Below are positions 33,996 to 43,704 of a stretch of 64,000 nt of DNA, piece by piece; the stretch's first letter is position 1; the number at the start of each line of letters is the position of its first letter. The position numbers were made by a program, and so were the translations under genes. The DNA comes from Shewanella sp. AS1 (lineage in GTDB: Bacteria; Pseudomonadota; Gammaproteobacteria; Enterobacterales; Shewanellaceae): NCBI RefSeq assembly GCF_021412565.1, contig NZ_JAKCLJ010000001.1, positions 496,001 through 560,000 on the forward strand. Direction: 5' to 3'. The notes beneath the pieces were generated by a model, which made no database searches, was not told where the DNA came from, and saw only the letters and a program-made list of their open reading frames with translations.

Positions 33996-35003
33996 ATGAT
34001 CGATTTTCGCAGTGATACGGTAACTCAGCCGACTCAGAATATGCGCCGGGCCATGGCCTGTGCCGAAGTGGGTGATGATGTTTATGGGGACGATCCCAGT
34101 GTGAATCGCCTCGAAGCCATGGCCGCCGAGCGTTTTGGATTCGATTCGGCTCTCTTTACCTCTTCGGGTACTCAGGCGAACCTGCTGGCGTTAATGTCCC
34201 ATTGTGATCGGGGTGATGAATATATTTGTGGTCAGCAGGCCCATAACTATAAGTTTGAGGCCGGTGGTGCGGCTGTGCTTGGCAGCATTCAGCCCCAGCC
34301 GCTTACCAATCAGGCCGATGGTTCCATCTTGCTGAGCGATATCGAGGCTGCCATCAAGCCCGATGATTTTCATTTTGCCAAGACGCGCCTCATCAGTTTA
34401 GAGAACACAATCGGCGGTAAAGTCTTACCTCAGCAATATCTTGCAGACGCTCAGGCGCTGGCCTTTAATCGCCGCTTGAAAATTCACCTCGATGGTGCCC
34501 GCATTGCCAATGCGGCGGTGGCGCAGAATATCACCATCAGCGATATTACCCAGTATTTTGATTCTGTCTCCATCTGTCTCTCAAAAGGTTTATGTGCGCC
34601 TGTAGGCTCATTGTTGCTGGGGGATGAGAAGCTTATCCACAAGGCTCGTCGTTGGCGCAAAATGCTCGGCGGCGGTATGCGCCAAGCCGGCGTGCTGGCT
34701 GCTGCGGCGCAATTGGCGCTGGATGAGCAGGTGGAGCGATTAAGTGTCGATCACGATAATGCCCATTATCTGGCCGAGCAGTTAAGTCAGCTCGATGAGT
34801 TTGAGGTTGAGCTATCTGAAGTGCAGACTAATATGGTGTTCGCCAAAGTGAGCGATAAATTGGTCATAAGCGACATTGCCAAGCAGTTAAAAGACAAGGG
34901 AATATTGATTAGCCCAGGCGCAGTGCTGCGCTTGGTGACTCACGCCGATATCAGCCACGATGATATTCAGCACTTCATCAGTACGCTGAAATCTTTATTG
35001 TAA
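33996..35003 (+). CDS. ltaE: Low-specificity L-threonine aldolase
   Basis: PLP enzyme that cleaves L-threonine and L-allo-threonine to glycine and acetaldehyde. 335 residues (E. coli LtaE 333). N-terminal MIDFRSDTVTQPT and EVGDDVYGDDPSVN are diagnostic; the PLP lysine is K197 in SICLSKGLCAPVGS; the aspartate of HLDGARIAN binds the cofactor nitrogen. It starts after a GGAAGAGC ribosome site. Single gene followed by a terminator. Confidence 0.95.
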   Translation: MIDFRSDTVTQPTQNMRRAMACAEVGDDVYGDDPSVNRLEAMAAERFGFDSALFTSSGTQANLLALMSHCDRGDEYICGQQAHNYKFEAGGAAVLGSIQPQPLTNQADGSILLSDIEAAIKPDDFHFAKTRLISLENTIGGKVLPQQYLADAQALAFNRRLKIHLDGARIANAAVAQNITISDITQYFDSVSICLSKGLCAPVGSLLLGDEKLIHKARRWRKMLGGGMRQAGVLAAAAQLALDEQVERLSVDHDNAHYLAEQLSQLDEFEVELSEVQTNMVFAKVSDKLVISDIAKQLKDKGILISPGAVLRLVTHADISHDDIQHFISTLKSLL

Positions 35004-35040
35004 GCTTAGCGCCACTCTCAATTTGCCCGTCAGAATGAAT

Positions 35041-35075
35041 AAACAGCCATACTCGCCAAGAGTATGGCTGTTTTG
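35041..35075 (+). terminator. Terminator of ltaE
   Basis: AAACAGCCATACTC (35041-35054) pairs with GAGTATGGCTGTTT (35060-35073), 5-nt loop, with T run. Confidence 0.88.
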
Positions 35076-35245
35076 TTTAGGAGGATGAAAGAAGATGGTG
35101 CATCAGGCACCATAAAGGTGCTGTTTGTGAGTCGATAAATTCCATAATTTATTGATTAAATTAGGTTTAAATTGTTGGCTTGAATCTTGACTAAAAGCGT
35201 TTGAAGGAAAAAGGTATTTGTAGGAAAAGCCAATGGAGATCATCA

Positions 35246-35614
35246 ATGAAGTTTTACAGCCGACGATTTATAAAACCTGAGCACTTGAATCCGGCCAATG
35301 CGCTCTTTGGCGGTCAATTACTCAGTTGGATAGATGAAGAAGCCGCTATTTTTGCAGCCTGTCAGATGAAAAGTCAGAGCATAGTGACCAAGCTCATCTC
35401 GGAGATTAACTTTATGACGCCAGCCAGACAGGGGGATGTGATTGAGTTTGGCTTGGAGCTTATCAGCGCCGGGATCAGCTCTATTACTGTTCGCTGCGAG
35501 GTGCGAAATAAGTTGTCGCTCTTGCCTGTGGTGACGATAGACAAGATGATTTTTGTTAATGTCGATGAAAAGGGGTTACCTAAACCACATGGTATGCGCG
35601 CCAATGCCGCTTAA
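35246..35614 (+). CDS. Hotdog-fold acyl-CoA thioesterase
   Basis: 122 residues from the ATG at 35246 (GGAGAT 5 bp upstream); the longer frame from 35201 adds a tail without resemblance. The hotdog helix and active site are in NPANALFGGQLLSWIDEEAA, typical of YciA/acyl-CoA hydrolase proteins, followed by ISEINFMTPARQGDVIEF. Hydrolyses acyl-CoA esters in the cytoplasm; chain preference unknown. Slightly shorter than YciA (about 130). Ends at a terminator. Confidence 0.88.
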   Translation: MKFYSRRFIKPEHLNPANALFGGQLLSWIDEEAAIFAACQMKSQSIVTKLISEINFMTPARQGDVIEFGLELISAGISSITVRCEVRNKLSLLPVVTIDKMIFVNVDEKGLPKPHGMRANAA

Positions 35615-35710
35615 ATGTTTAGTTAATAAAGCTGTCGGCTAACACTTAGATCTGGACCAGGGAAACAGGAACAGGGAAGCTGTAAAGAAATCGAGGCTGG
35701 GCTGGAAACT

Positions 35711-35740
35711 AAAAAAGCGCCACTTATCAGGCGCTTTTTA
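35711..35740 (+). terminator. Terminator of the thioesterase gene
   Basis: AAAAAGCGCC pairs with GGCGCTTTTT around an 8-nt loop. The following 35741-35842 holds only loosely repetitive sequence. Confidence 0.85.
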
Positions 35741-35842
35741 CTTTATTTTGTTCGGATATACTAATTCAGATGTACTAGCTCAGAAGCTTGTGTCTTACTC
35801 TACGCTTCTGACTTACTATACTCTAGCGCTAGTTGGCCGAAA

Positions 35843-36055
35843 TTAGTCCTGACTTAAATCTTCCTTGACCGATTTGGCCGCATCACGGGATGCATGACCT
35901 ACTGCTTTGGTTGCATCGCGGGTCGCATGGCCTATATCGGTTGTCGCCTCTTTGGTAGCATGGCCTATATCCCGCCCCGTCTGCTTCATTTCGGCACAGC
36001 CAGTAATGGCAACAAACAGGGCGATAAGTGAAATAGTAGTGACGGATGTTTTCAT
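35843..36055 (-). CDS. Small lipoprotein with 11-residue repeats
   Basis: 70 residues: signal peptide with lipobox ITGC (Cys20), then a mature part of 50 residues made of about four 11-residue units with the pattern G-H-A-(T/S)-(K/R)-(E/D)-A-(T/A)-(T/K)-x-(I/V). The 11-residue period, alanine, charged residues and lack of aromatic residues suit an amphipathic helix such as LEA-type or apolipoprotein-like segments. Similar short lipoproteins occur in entericidin-type and Shewanella genomes, but no family can be named with confidence. Lies alone on the minus strand. Confidence 0.75.
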   Translation of the reverse strand: MKTSVTTISLIALFVAITGCAEMKQTGRDIGHATKEATTDIGHATRDATKAVGHASRDAAKSVKEDLSQD

Positions 36056-36220
36056 AAAGGCATAAATAATAGTTAAGTGATACAGCTATTTTAACTCGTT
36101 AGAGATTTGAGTAAAGCACCGTTTTTTATGAGGCAAATATGGAAATGCTCACCACCTGGCTCAACTGAGTGATGCAATCGGCCTGGTGGTGCTATTTTGC
36201 TGTTTTTTCTCGTTTATTAC

Positions 36221-36589
36221 TTATGCGTTTAATTTGGCGAGGCGCTGCTGAAAATCCTGGATCAAATGAGTCATAATCTCCTGCACCGAGCTGTCTTTAG
36301 TGGCATCGTCCATTTGAATATTAATTGTGACCAGTACATGGCCATCGCCTTTGAGTCGGGCGGTTTGCATCGAAAAGTAGGCGCTTTCGGCATCGGCTTC
36401 GCGCACGGTAAAGCCGTCTTGCTCAAATACACGGTGGCCGGAGCGGTCGTGCCATTTAGTGATGCGCTTTAGACCAATTTCGCATGATTCGTTGAACTCG
36501 ATATGGTTTTGCCATGTGGTGGGATGGGCGGGATCTTTAATGTGCGGGCATCGAACTGTGTAGTTATAAACATGGGAAATGGCTGTCAT
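36221..36589 (-). CDS. Conserved hypothetical protein
   Basis: 122 residues, no signal or membrane segment. Charged, with an N-terminal beta part (YNYTVRCPHIKDPAHPTTWQ, two Cys and several His) and a helical C-terminus (HLIQDFQQRLAKLNA). I do not recognise the family. Stands alone; the ATG is followed at 36590-37027 by a gap of 440 bp that holds only a hairpin near 36837. Confidence 0.65.
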   Translation of the reverse strand: MTAISHVYNYTVRCPHIKDPAHPTTWQNHIEFNESCEIGLKRITKWHDRSGHRVFEQDGFTVREADAESAYFSMQTARLKGDGHVLVTINIQMDDATKDSSVQEIMTHLIQDFQQRLAKLNA

Positions 36590-36836
36590 ATATTACCTAC
36601 CTGAACTATGGATAGAGGTGCCATCATAGGCACTGCGTTTCATTTCGGTCAACAGATATTCGCGGCTTTTCTTGGTAAAACTTAAGGTTAGTAAAGGAGT
36701 GAGTTGCCGCGTTTATCCCTTGTTTAGCCGTTGTAACATGGGTCACTTCAGGATAACCATGGTTAGCTCTCATTTTTAGCTAGCCCATACGAGTGAGCCT
36801 CCCTTTGCATAATAAAACAGCAAATATAAAAGAGAA

Positions 36837-36869
36837 AAGGCTCGTCAATCATTCGGATTGACAAGCCTT
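36837..36869. other. Long hairpin in the 36.6-37.0 kb gap
   Basis: AAGGCT-C-GTCAATC pairs with GATTGAC-A-AGCCTT (one mismatch, 5-nt loop). On the minus strand it is followed by CCTTTTCTCTTTT, so it could end the NYN-gene transcript. Nothing else I can support lies in this gap. Confidence 0.4.
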
Positions 36870-37027
36870 CTAGCTAGCTAATCTTTGCAGGGAAAAAGCT
36901 GGCTCACCCATGACTATAACAGATGTAGCGTTATGTACCAGTAGTTATTGGGGCTGTGAAAGACAATAAGGGAATTTAAGCCTTATTTTTATGACAAATT
37001 GTGCTTTAGCGTCTAGGGCGCTCAGTG

Positions 37028-37501
37028 TCAGAGCAGTAGAGAGGCTTGGATCTCGTGAAACCGCTGGGATGCATCTATTAGGGCCTTAGCTGTCAGCTTG
37101 GGTACACCATAGATCTGGGTTTCAATTGTGGATTTTTGCTGGATATATTCAAGCAGTAGAGCAAAATCACCATCACCTGAGAGTAAGATAATACAGTCAA
37201 CCTGACTGACACTCTCCATCACATCGATAGTGATCCCTACATCCCAATCCCCTTTGACACTGCCATCGCTGCGTTGAATAAAGGGCTTGAGTTTGACATC
37301 GAACCCTATATGTTTCAGCGCATCCTGAAACTTGAGTTGCCCTTCATCCCCTTTGTCTATGGCATAAGCGTTGGCGATCACTATATCGCCCTCAGTGCTC
37401 AGGCGCTGCCAGAGTTTACGGTAATTAAACTGGCGGCCGTAGGCTTCTTTACAGGTGTAGTAGATGTTCTGCACATCGACGAAAAGGGCGATTTTTTTCA
37501 C
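37028..37501 (-). CDS. NYN-domain (PIN-like) putative RNase
   Basis: 157 residues forming one NYN/LabA-type domain (DUF88), related to PIN nucleases. The acidic catalytic residues are in ALFVDVQNIYYTC, GDWDVGITIDV and LLSGDGDFALLLEY, which fit the D-x-x-N ... D ... D-G-D pattern. Family members are thought to cleave RNA. RNA target unknown. Stands alone on the minus strand; the 367-bp gap to the RND pair shows no gene. Confidence 0.88.
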   Translation of the reverse strand: MKKIALFVDVQNIYYTCKEAYGRQFNYRKLWQRLSTEGDIVIANAYAIDKGDEGQLKFQDALKHIGFDVKLKPFIQRSDGSVKGDWDVGITIDVMESVSQVDCIILLSGDGDFALLLEYIQQKSTIETQIYGVPKLTAKALIDASQRFHEIQASLLL

Positions 37502-37868
37502 TGTGGTTATCGAGTTCTGTGGTTATCGGCTATTGATAAAGGCTGGCATACTTTAGCTAAAATCGCATTTCAGTATGGCATCGCTATCAAGCTCTCTTGT
37601 TAATACCTGCCTACTTTAATGGGATTGAAACAAAACTCAACCATGTTGGAGAAATCACTTGAGCTGTGAACTCTTTTGCTTAGAAATATCCGCTTTGAAA
37701 TCAGATAGCGTTGCCAAGACATACGGCGCAATTCACATTTTGTTGCAATCTTTATGTCACAATTTCCTATTGATTTGCTCACATTTACATTGCTTTACCC
37801 TATGGCCAGAGATAGTTCTCTAAAATAGCGGCTAACTGTCACCGCCCGCTAGCATAGTGAATCTAATA

Positions 37869-39002
37869 ATGAAAAAAATACTCATAGCTGCCTCCATCTC
37901 TGCAATGTTTATTGCCGCCTCCTACAGCGCAATTTCTGTGGCTGAGCAGGCCAAGCCCAAATCAAAACCCCTTGCCCCCATAGGACGAGTCGTGCCTGTG
38001 GTCAGCGGGCAGGTGACGGAACATCAATTAACCGAGCATATCTCCCTGATTGGGAAACTGGCCGCAAACCGCTCGGTGGAGATAGCCGCGGAAGTGGCTG
38101 GCAAGATAAGTGAAATCCATGTGGATGCCAATGAGGCGATTCAAGCGGGGCAGGTTCTGGTGATCTTGGATGATGCCAAGTCCCGCGCTAGTGTGTCCGA
38201 GGCTCAGGCCTATCTGAATGATGAGCAGCGTAAATTAAATGAATATCAGAAACTAAAGAACAGCGATGCCATTACTCAGAGCGAGATAGAGGCGCAAAAA
38301 GCCAGTGTCGATATGGCGAAGGCGCGCTTGCAGGCGGCGCAGGCTGAACTGGCTTTTCATCAAGTTCGCGCGCCTTTTGCCGGCACCGCAGGCCTGGTTG
38401 ATTTTAGCCTAGGCAAGATGGTATCTGTGGGCAGTGAGTTACTGACGTTAGACGATCTCTCCTCTATGCGACTGGATGTGCCGGTGCCGGAAATGTATCT
38501 GTCGCGTCTCTATATTGGCATGGATGTGACGGCAAAAAGCCGCGCCTGGCAGGATGAGTCTTTCACCGGCAAGGTGGTGGCAATCGATCCTCGCATCAAT
38601 ACAGACACCCTTAATTTGCGGGTGCGGGTTAATTTCGATAATCCAAATAACAAGCTGATGCCGGGCATGATGATGAGCGCGGACATAGGTTTTGCCCCCA
38701 TTGTTGAGCCTGTGATCCCTGTGCAGGCATTGGAGTATTCAGGCACCAAGCGATTTGTTTATGTGATTGATGATAAAAGCGTTGCTCGCCGCACTCAGGT
38801 AACACTGGGCGCGCGCATTGGTGATGAGGTGCTGATCTCCAGTGGCGTCAATGTGGGCGATAAGATAGTAGTGCAGGGGTTGGTGAATATGCGTGATGGG
38901 TTGAGGGTCGAAGACTTGGCCGAGAATCAAGCTGGCGAGCCCAAGGTGGCAGATAATAATGAGCTTGTCCTGCAGGCAAGCCAAGAGGGAGATCGCAGCT
39001 GA
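37869..39002 (+). CDS. RND efflux periplasmic adaptor (membrane fusion protein)
   Basis: Links the inner-membrane RND pump to an outer-membrane channel. 377 residues from ATG 37869; a GTG four codons upstream (37857) is also open, and neither has a clear ribosome site. A signal segment is followed by the lipoyl/barrel-sandwich halves (EIAAEVAGKISEIHVDANE and VRAPFAGTAGLV), an alpha-hairpin with coiled coil (about 110-165) and the beta-barrel domain (MPGMMMSADIGF). No lipobox. Overlaps the pump gene by one base (TGATG), so they form a coupled pair; no outer-membrane channel gene is present. Confidence 0.92.
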   Translation: MKKILIAASISAMFIAASYSAISVAEQAKPKSKPLAPIGRVVPVVSGQVTEHQLTEHISLIGKLAANRSVEIAAEVAGKISEIHVDANEAIQAGQVLVILDDAKSRASVSEAQAYLNDEQRKLNEYQKLKNSDAITQSEIEAQKASVDMAKARLQAAQAELAFHQVRAPFAGTAGLVDFSLGKMVSVGSELLTLDDLSSMRLDVPVPEMYLSRLYIGMDVTAKSRAWQDESFTGKVVAIDPRINTDTLNLRVRVNFDNPNNKLMPGMMMSADIGFAPIVEPVIPVQALEYSGTKRFVYVIDDKSVARRTQVTLGARIGDEVLISSGVNVGDKIVVQGLVNMRDGLRVEDLAENQAGEPKVADNNELVLQASQEGDRS

Positions 39003-42000
39003 TGTTACTCTCTGATGTGTCGGTAAAACGCCCTGTGGTGGCGATCGTATTGAGTCTGCTGCTGTGTGTCTTTGGTCTGGTCTCCTTTAGCAAGCTGGCC
39101 GTGCGTGAGATGCCCGATGTAGAAAGCCCTGTGGTGACTGTGATGACCACCTACAGCGGCGCATCTGCCAGCATTATGGAGAGTCAGATCACCACCACGC
39201 TTGAGGATCAGCTCACAGGGATAAGCGGTATAGACGAGATCACCTCTGTCAGTCGCAACGGTATGTCGCGTATTACCATTACCTTCGATATGGACTGGGA
39301 TCTTACCGAAGGGGTGAGTGATGTGCGTGATGCGGTTGCTCGTGCTCAGCGCCGCCTGCCGGACGATGCCGACGATCCGATTGTTTCCAAAGATAATGGC
39401 TCGGGCCAGCCATCGGTTTACATCAATCTTAGCTCGGAAAATATGGATCGCACCCAACTGACCGATTACGCCAAGCGAGTGTTGGAGGACAGGTTTAATC
39501 TGATCACAGGTGTCAGCTCGGTCAATATCATGGGCGGCCTTTACAAGGTGATGTATGTTCAGCTTAAGCCCGAGTTGATGGCGGGTCGAGGCGTGACCAC
39601 GGCAGATATTACTGCGGCGCTGCGCAGTGAAAACCTGGAGAGTCCCGGCGGCGAGGTGCGTAACGACACCACAGTCATGTCAGTACGTACCGCCAGACTC
39701 TACAATCATCCAGAGGATTTTGATTATCTGGTAGTGCGCACCGCCAGCGATGGCTCGCCAATCTATCTTAAAGATGTGGCGTCTGTGTTTGTCGGCGCAG
39801 AGAATGAAAACTCCACCTACAAGAGCAACGGGGTGCCTAATTTAAGTTTAGGTATTGTGGCTCAGTCCGACGCCAATCCGTTAGAGGTGGCCAAGCAAGT
39901 TAAAGCCGAAGTGGAAAAGATTCAGAAATTTCTGCCTGAGGGCACTAAGCTGGTGGTGGATTATGACTCGACCGTGTTTATCGACCGCTCCATCAAGGAA
40001 GTCTACAACACTCTCTATATCACGGGCGCCCTGGTCGTCTTAGTGCTCTATATCTTCATCGGTCAGGCGCGGGCGACCCTTATTCCGGCCGTGACTGTGC
40101 CTGTTTCTTTAATTTCAGCCTTTATCGCGGCCAACTATTTTGGCTTTTCCATTAACCTGCTGACCCTGATGGCACTGATCCTCTCTATCGGTCTGGTGGT
40201 GGATGACGCTATTGTGGTGGTGGAGAATATTTTTCATCATATCGAACGGGGAGAGCCACCTCTGTTGGCGGCCTATAAAGGGGCGCAGGAAGTGGGCTTT
40301 GCCGTGGTGGCGACCACTGCCGTACTGGTGATGGTGTTTTTACCAATCTCCTTTATGGATGGCATGGTAGGGCGGCTGTTTACCGAGTTTGCCGTGATGC
40401 TGGCCATGTCGGTTGTCTTCTCCTCTATTGTGGCGCTGACGTTGACTCCGGTTATGGGCAGCAAGATCCTCAAAGCTAATGTGAAACCCAATGGTTTTAA
40501 TCGGGTGATGGACAGGCTGTTCGCCCGATTGGAGTCTGTGTATCGCCGCGGCGTGAGCAAGGCGGTGCGCTGGCGTGTGTTGGCCCCCTTAGTGATTATT
40601 GCTTGTGTGGCTGGCAGTGTTTTGTTAATGCAGCAGGTGCCTTCTCAGTTGGCGCCCCAGGAAGATCGCGGCGTCCTGTTTGCCTTTGTTAAAGGTGCCG
40701 AGGGCACCAGCTATAACCGCATGAACGCCAATATGGACATAGTGGAAGCAAGGCTAAAGCCACTGCTGAGTGAAGGCGTGCTTAAGTCCTTCAGTATCCA
40801 GGCGCCTGCCTTTGGCGGTCGGGCTGGCGATCAGACCGGCTTTGTGATCATGCAGCTAGAAGATTGGGGGACGCGGGAGCTGTCTGCTCAGCAGGTCTTA
40901 GGTAAAGTATCGGCGGCGCTCAAAGGGATCCCGGATGTGATGGTGCGCCCCATGATGCCAGGATTTCGTGGCCAATCCAGCGAGCCTGTGCAATATGTGC
41001 TGGGCGGCTCGGATTATAAAGAGTTGTTTAAGTGGGCGACTAAGTTAAAACAGGTGGCCGACGAGTCGCCTATGTTGCAGGGGGCCGATCTCGATTACGC
41101 CGAAACCACACCAGAGATGTTGGTGACTGTCGATCGGGTGCGCGCCGCCGAGTTGGGGATCAGCGTTGCCGATGTGTCCGACACCCTTGAGGTGATGCTA
41201 GGGGGGCGCAGTACCACTACCTATGTGGATCGCGGTGAAGAATATGATGTCTATCTGCGTGGCAATGAAGACAGTTTTAACAGCATGGCGGATCTGAGCA
41301 ATATTTATATGCGATCACTCAAGGGGGATCTTATCTCTCTCGATGCCATTACCCATATCGAAGAGGTCGCCTCGGCCAATCGACTCAGTCACACCAATAA
41401 GCAGAAATCGATCACTATGAAGGCTAACTTAGGTGAAGGCTATACCTTAGGTGAAGCATTGGATTTTCTGGATGAACAAGCGATAGAGATGTTGCCCAGT
41501 GATATCTCGGTCAACTACACGGGTGAGTCGAAAGATTTTAAGGAAAACCAGAGTAGCGTGCTTATTGTTTTTGGTCTCGCTTTGCTGGTGGCTTATCTGG
41601 TGCTTGCGGCGCAGTTTGAATCTTTTATCAACCCGACCGTGGTGATGTTTACTGTGCCTATGGGGGTATTCGGCGGTTTCCTTGGCCTCTATCTGATGGG
41701 GCAGGGGCTCAATATCTATAGCCAGATAGGCATGATCATGTTGATCGGTATGGTCAGTAAAAACGGTATTTTGATTGTCGAATTCGCCAATCAGCTCAGG
41801 GACAGAGGTATGGAGATAGAGCAGGCGATTATTGATGCATCAGCCAGACGATTGCGCCCCATTTTGATGACCGCCTTTACTACCCTAGTAGGGGCTGTGC
41901 CGCTTATTATGTCAAGCGGCGCTGGCGCCGAGAGCCGTATCGCCGTGGGTACTGTGGTCTTCTTCGGCATGGCTTTTGCTAGCCTTGTGACCCTGTTCGT

Positions 42001-42127
42001 GATCCCTGCCATGTACCGTTTGATCTCGGGTCATACCCGCTCTCCGGGTTTTGTCGAGGCCAAACTCAATCAGGCGATAGAGGCACAGAAACAAGCCCTG
42101 TTAGACACAAGGCTTGATACTCAATAA
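39002..42127 (+). CDS. RND family multidrug efflux transporter
   Basis: 1041 residues, full length for AcrB/MexB/MdtB-type proton-driven pumps. TM1 begins MLLSDVSVKRPVVAIVLSLLL; the proton-relay aspartates are in TM4 (LSIGLVVDDAIVVVEN); the cytoplasmic-side GMVSKNGILIVEFANQLRD of TM10-11 supplies the conserved lysine. Two periplasmic porter/docking regions follow TM1 and TM7. The substrate is not inferable. It shares an operon with the adaptor gene and ends in a bidirectional terminator. Confidence 0.95.
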   Translation: MLLSDVSVKRPVVAIVLSLLLCVFGLVSFSKLAVREMPDVESPVVTVMTTYSGASASIMESQITTTLEDQLTGISGIDEITSVSRNGMSRITITFDMDWDLTEGVSDVRDAVARAQRRLPDDADDPIVSKDNGSGQPSVYINLSSENMDRTQLTDYAKRVLEDRFNLITGVSSVNIMGGLYKVMYVQLKPELMAGRGVTTADITAALRSENLESPGGEVRNDTTVMSVRTARLYNHPEDFDYLVVRTASDGSPIYLKDVASVFVGAENENSTYKSNGVPNLSLGIVAQSDANPLEVAKQVKAEVEKIQKFLPEGTKLVVDYDSTVFIDRSIKEVYNTLYITGALVVLVLYIFIGQARATLIPAVTVPVSLISAFIAANYFGFSINLLTLMALILSIGLVVDDAIVVVENIFHHIERGEPPLLAAYKGAQEVGFAVVATTAVLVMVFLPISFMDGMVGRLFTEFAVMLAMSVVFSSIVALTLTPVMGSKILKANVKPNGFNRVMDRLFARLESVYRRGVSKAVRWRVLAPLVIIACVAGSVLLMQQVPSQLAPQEDRGVLFAFVKGAEGTSYNRMNANMDIVEARLKPLLSEGVLKSFSIQAPAFGGRAGDQTGFVIMQLEDWGTRELSAQQVLGKVSAALKGIPDVMVRPMMPGFRGQSSEPVQYVLGGSDYKELFKWATKLKQVADESPMLQGADLDYAETTPEMLVTVDRVRAAELGISVADVSDTLEVMLGGRSTTTYVDRGEEYDVYLRGNEDSFNSMADLSNIYMRSLKGDLISLDAITHIEEVASANRLSHTNKQKSITMKANLGEGYTLGEALDFLDEQAIEMLPSDISVNYTGESKDFKENQSSVLIVFGLALLVAYLVLAAQFESFINPTVVMFTVPMGVFGGFLGLYLMGQGLNIYSQIGMIMLIGMVSKNGILIVEFANQLRDRGMEIEQAIIDASARRLRPILMTAFTTLVGAVPLIMSSGAGAESRIAVGTVVFFGMAFASLVTLFVIPAMYRLISGHTRSPGFVEAKLNQAIEAQKQALLDTRLDTQ

Positions 42128-42142
42128 GCATGAGGTTTGAGT

Positions 42143-42177
42143 AAAAAAAATGGCCGACAGTTGTCGGCCATTTTTTA
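42143..42177. terminator. Bidirectional terminator between RND and PepSY genes
   Basis: AAAAAATGGCCGACA pairs with TGTCGGCCATTTTTT around GT, with A- and T-runs at the ends, between two convergent genes. Confidence 0.88.
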
Positions 42178-42196
42178 TGGAGCAAGCGAACCGGCT

Positions 42197-43333
42197 TTAG
42201 GAGGCGGTAAGATCTGCCTGTTTTCTCGCTTTAGCCTGGCTAATAGTGCTGGCTCTGCGCTGGCTCTGACGTCTAGACTTTGCCGGACGGCGCTTACGCC
42301 ACATGATAAAGCCAGACAGCGCCATCAGGCAGGGGAAGAAGCCCACCACACACCAGATGATCTTAACTGTGAGGCCGGCAAAATCACCGAAATGCAGCGG
42401 CTTAAAAGTGTCGGTAAACTGGTAGAGCGCAGGACTCTTAGTCACATCCAAGGCGCTGGTTTGTTTACCGCTTTGATCATCGAAGCTGATAATCGAGCCA
42501 TAATCGCTGCGGATCATCCCCTTATCGCTGGCGGAGCCGAACAGGTGAATGCCAGGATAGCTCTTATCGGGGAAGCGCACGAAATGGGTCTCAAACTTGT
42601 CTATGGCGTGACTCGCCTCGGTTAATACGCTATCGAGATTTATCCCTTTGTTGTAGTAAGCCTGGGTGATAATAAATTGGGCCGGATCCGGCTCATCTAT
42701 CTCCTCGATAAGGTGCTCGATATTCCACCAGGCACCGGTAAAACCAAAGATGAGGAACAGTGGCGCGCCGATAATCCCTAGCATCTTGTGGCCATCGCTG
42801 AGGAAGAGTCGCAGGCTCTTATTCCACCTCAAGGTAAAGAAGGTGCGCCAAAACTGTTTATGCAGGATAAAACCAGATAAGGCGAGGAAGATCAGCAGCA
42901 GTGAGACCAAGGCGGTGATCATTAAGCCGTAGTGATCGGCCAGCAGAGTCTGGTGTAGATCCAGCACCCAGTTGGTGAAGTAATCATTGTAAGGGGCAGG
43001 TTCGCTAAGCAGCCTAGCATTACTGGGATCGACGTAGAACAAGGTCCAGTCATAGCTGCCATATTTAGCGCTATAGACAAGATCCGACTGTCCAGGCTCT
43101 TTGGCAAAATCCCAAGCGAGAATCTCATAGTCTGGCAGCGCCTTATCCGCCTGCTTAACCAACAGGTCGAACGGCAGACGCTGGCTATTTTCTGCGTACA
43201 CTATCTCAGGCATCAGCCATTGGTCGATTTCTGCCTTAAATACCAGCAGGCTACCTGTGAGGGCGACAATAAACAGTGGCAGGGCCGTGAACAGTCCAAG
43301 CCAACCATGCCATTTCCATAATGTCCGGCGCAT
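42197..43333 (-). CDS. PepSY-associated TM protein (iron-regulated type)
   Basis: 378 residues. Four or more membrane helices: MRRTLWKWHGWLGLFTALPL starts the first, and H-rich cytochrome-b-like segments (WVLDLHQTLL, LFLSDGHKMLG) suggest heme or iron handling. A PepSY-TM fold is likely; such proteins are often Fur-controlled and are proposed ferric-siderophore or flavin-type reductases. The C-terminal tail (SGFIMWRKRRPAKSRRQSQRR) is basic and cytoplasmic. A Fur-like site lies about 163 bp upstream. Confidence 0.85.
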   Translation of the reverse strand: MRRTLWKWHGWLGLFTALPLFIVALTGSLLVFKAEIDQWLMPEIVYAENSQRLPFDLLVKQADKALPDYEILAWDFAKEPGQSDLVYSAKYGSYDWTLFYVDPSNARLLSEPAPYNDYFTNWVLDLHQTLLADHYGLMITALVSLLLIFLALSGFILHKQFWRTFFTLRWNKSLRLFLSDGHKMLGIIGAPLFLIFGFTGAWWNIEHLIEEIDEPDPAQFIITQAYYNKGINLDSVLTEASHAIDKFETHFVRFPDKSYPGIHLFGSASDKGMIRSDYGSIISFDDQSGKQTSALDVTKSPALYQFTDTFKPLHFGDFAGLTVKIIWCVVGFFPCLMALSGFIMWRKRRPAKSRRQSQRRASTISQAKARKQADLTAS

Positions 43334-43495
43334 CTTTTACCTTAATCTTATCGGGTGAAAAAACTCAGCTGGTCTGTGTTTGCCAAGCTGAAACTGCATT
43401 CCCATCGCAATTTTGCGGTCAAGCCATCTTAATTGTTAACGCTAGTGCTAACTCAGTTGAATGGCGTGACTGATTGGGCTGGATAATACCATTAA

Positions 43496-43510
43496 TAATA
43501 ATAGTTCGCA
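43496..43510 (-). promoter_or_regulatory. Possible Fur site upstream of the PepSY gene
   Basis: On the minus strand TGCGAACTATTATTA matches about 10 of the 14 informative positions of a 7-1-7 Fur box (TGATAAT-N-ATTATCA). It is weaker than the box at 31309 and 163 bp from the gene. Confidence 0.4.
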
Positions 43511-43585
43511 TTTACCTTTGCGCATCTTTAAGGATTAGATGGCGAAAATGCCGTTTAGATCAAAAAAGTGGTGCTTGCTTAGAGA

Positions 43586-43690
43586 CTCGAGGAACGAGCT
43601 GCGGGTAGCGAAGAGCAGGGAACGAGGAGCAGGGAAAGGGAAAGGGGAACGAGGTACGGAGAAGGTGTGAAGAGGGTGTAAAGGGGAAAG
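43586..43690. repeat. Purine-rich degenerate repeat
   Basis: Units of the GAACGAG / GAGCAGGG / AAAGGG type recur across about 100 bp with almost no pyrimidine on the plus strand. It lies between the PepSY promoter region and the ettA terminator. Confidence 0.55.
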
Positions 43691-43704
43691 AGACAGTCGC
43701 TTAT

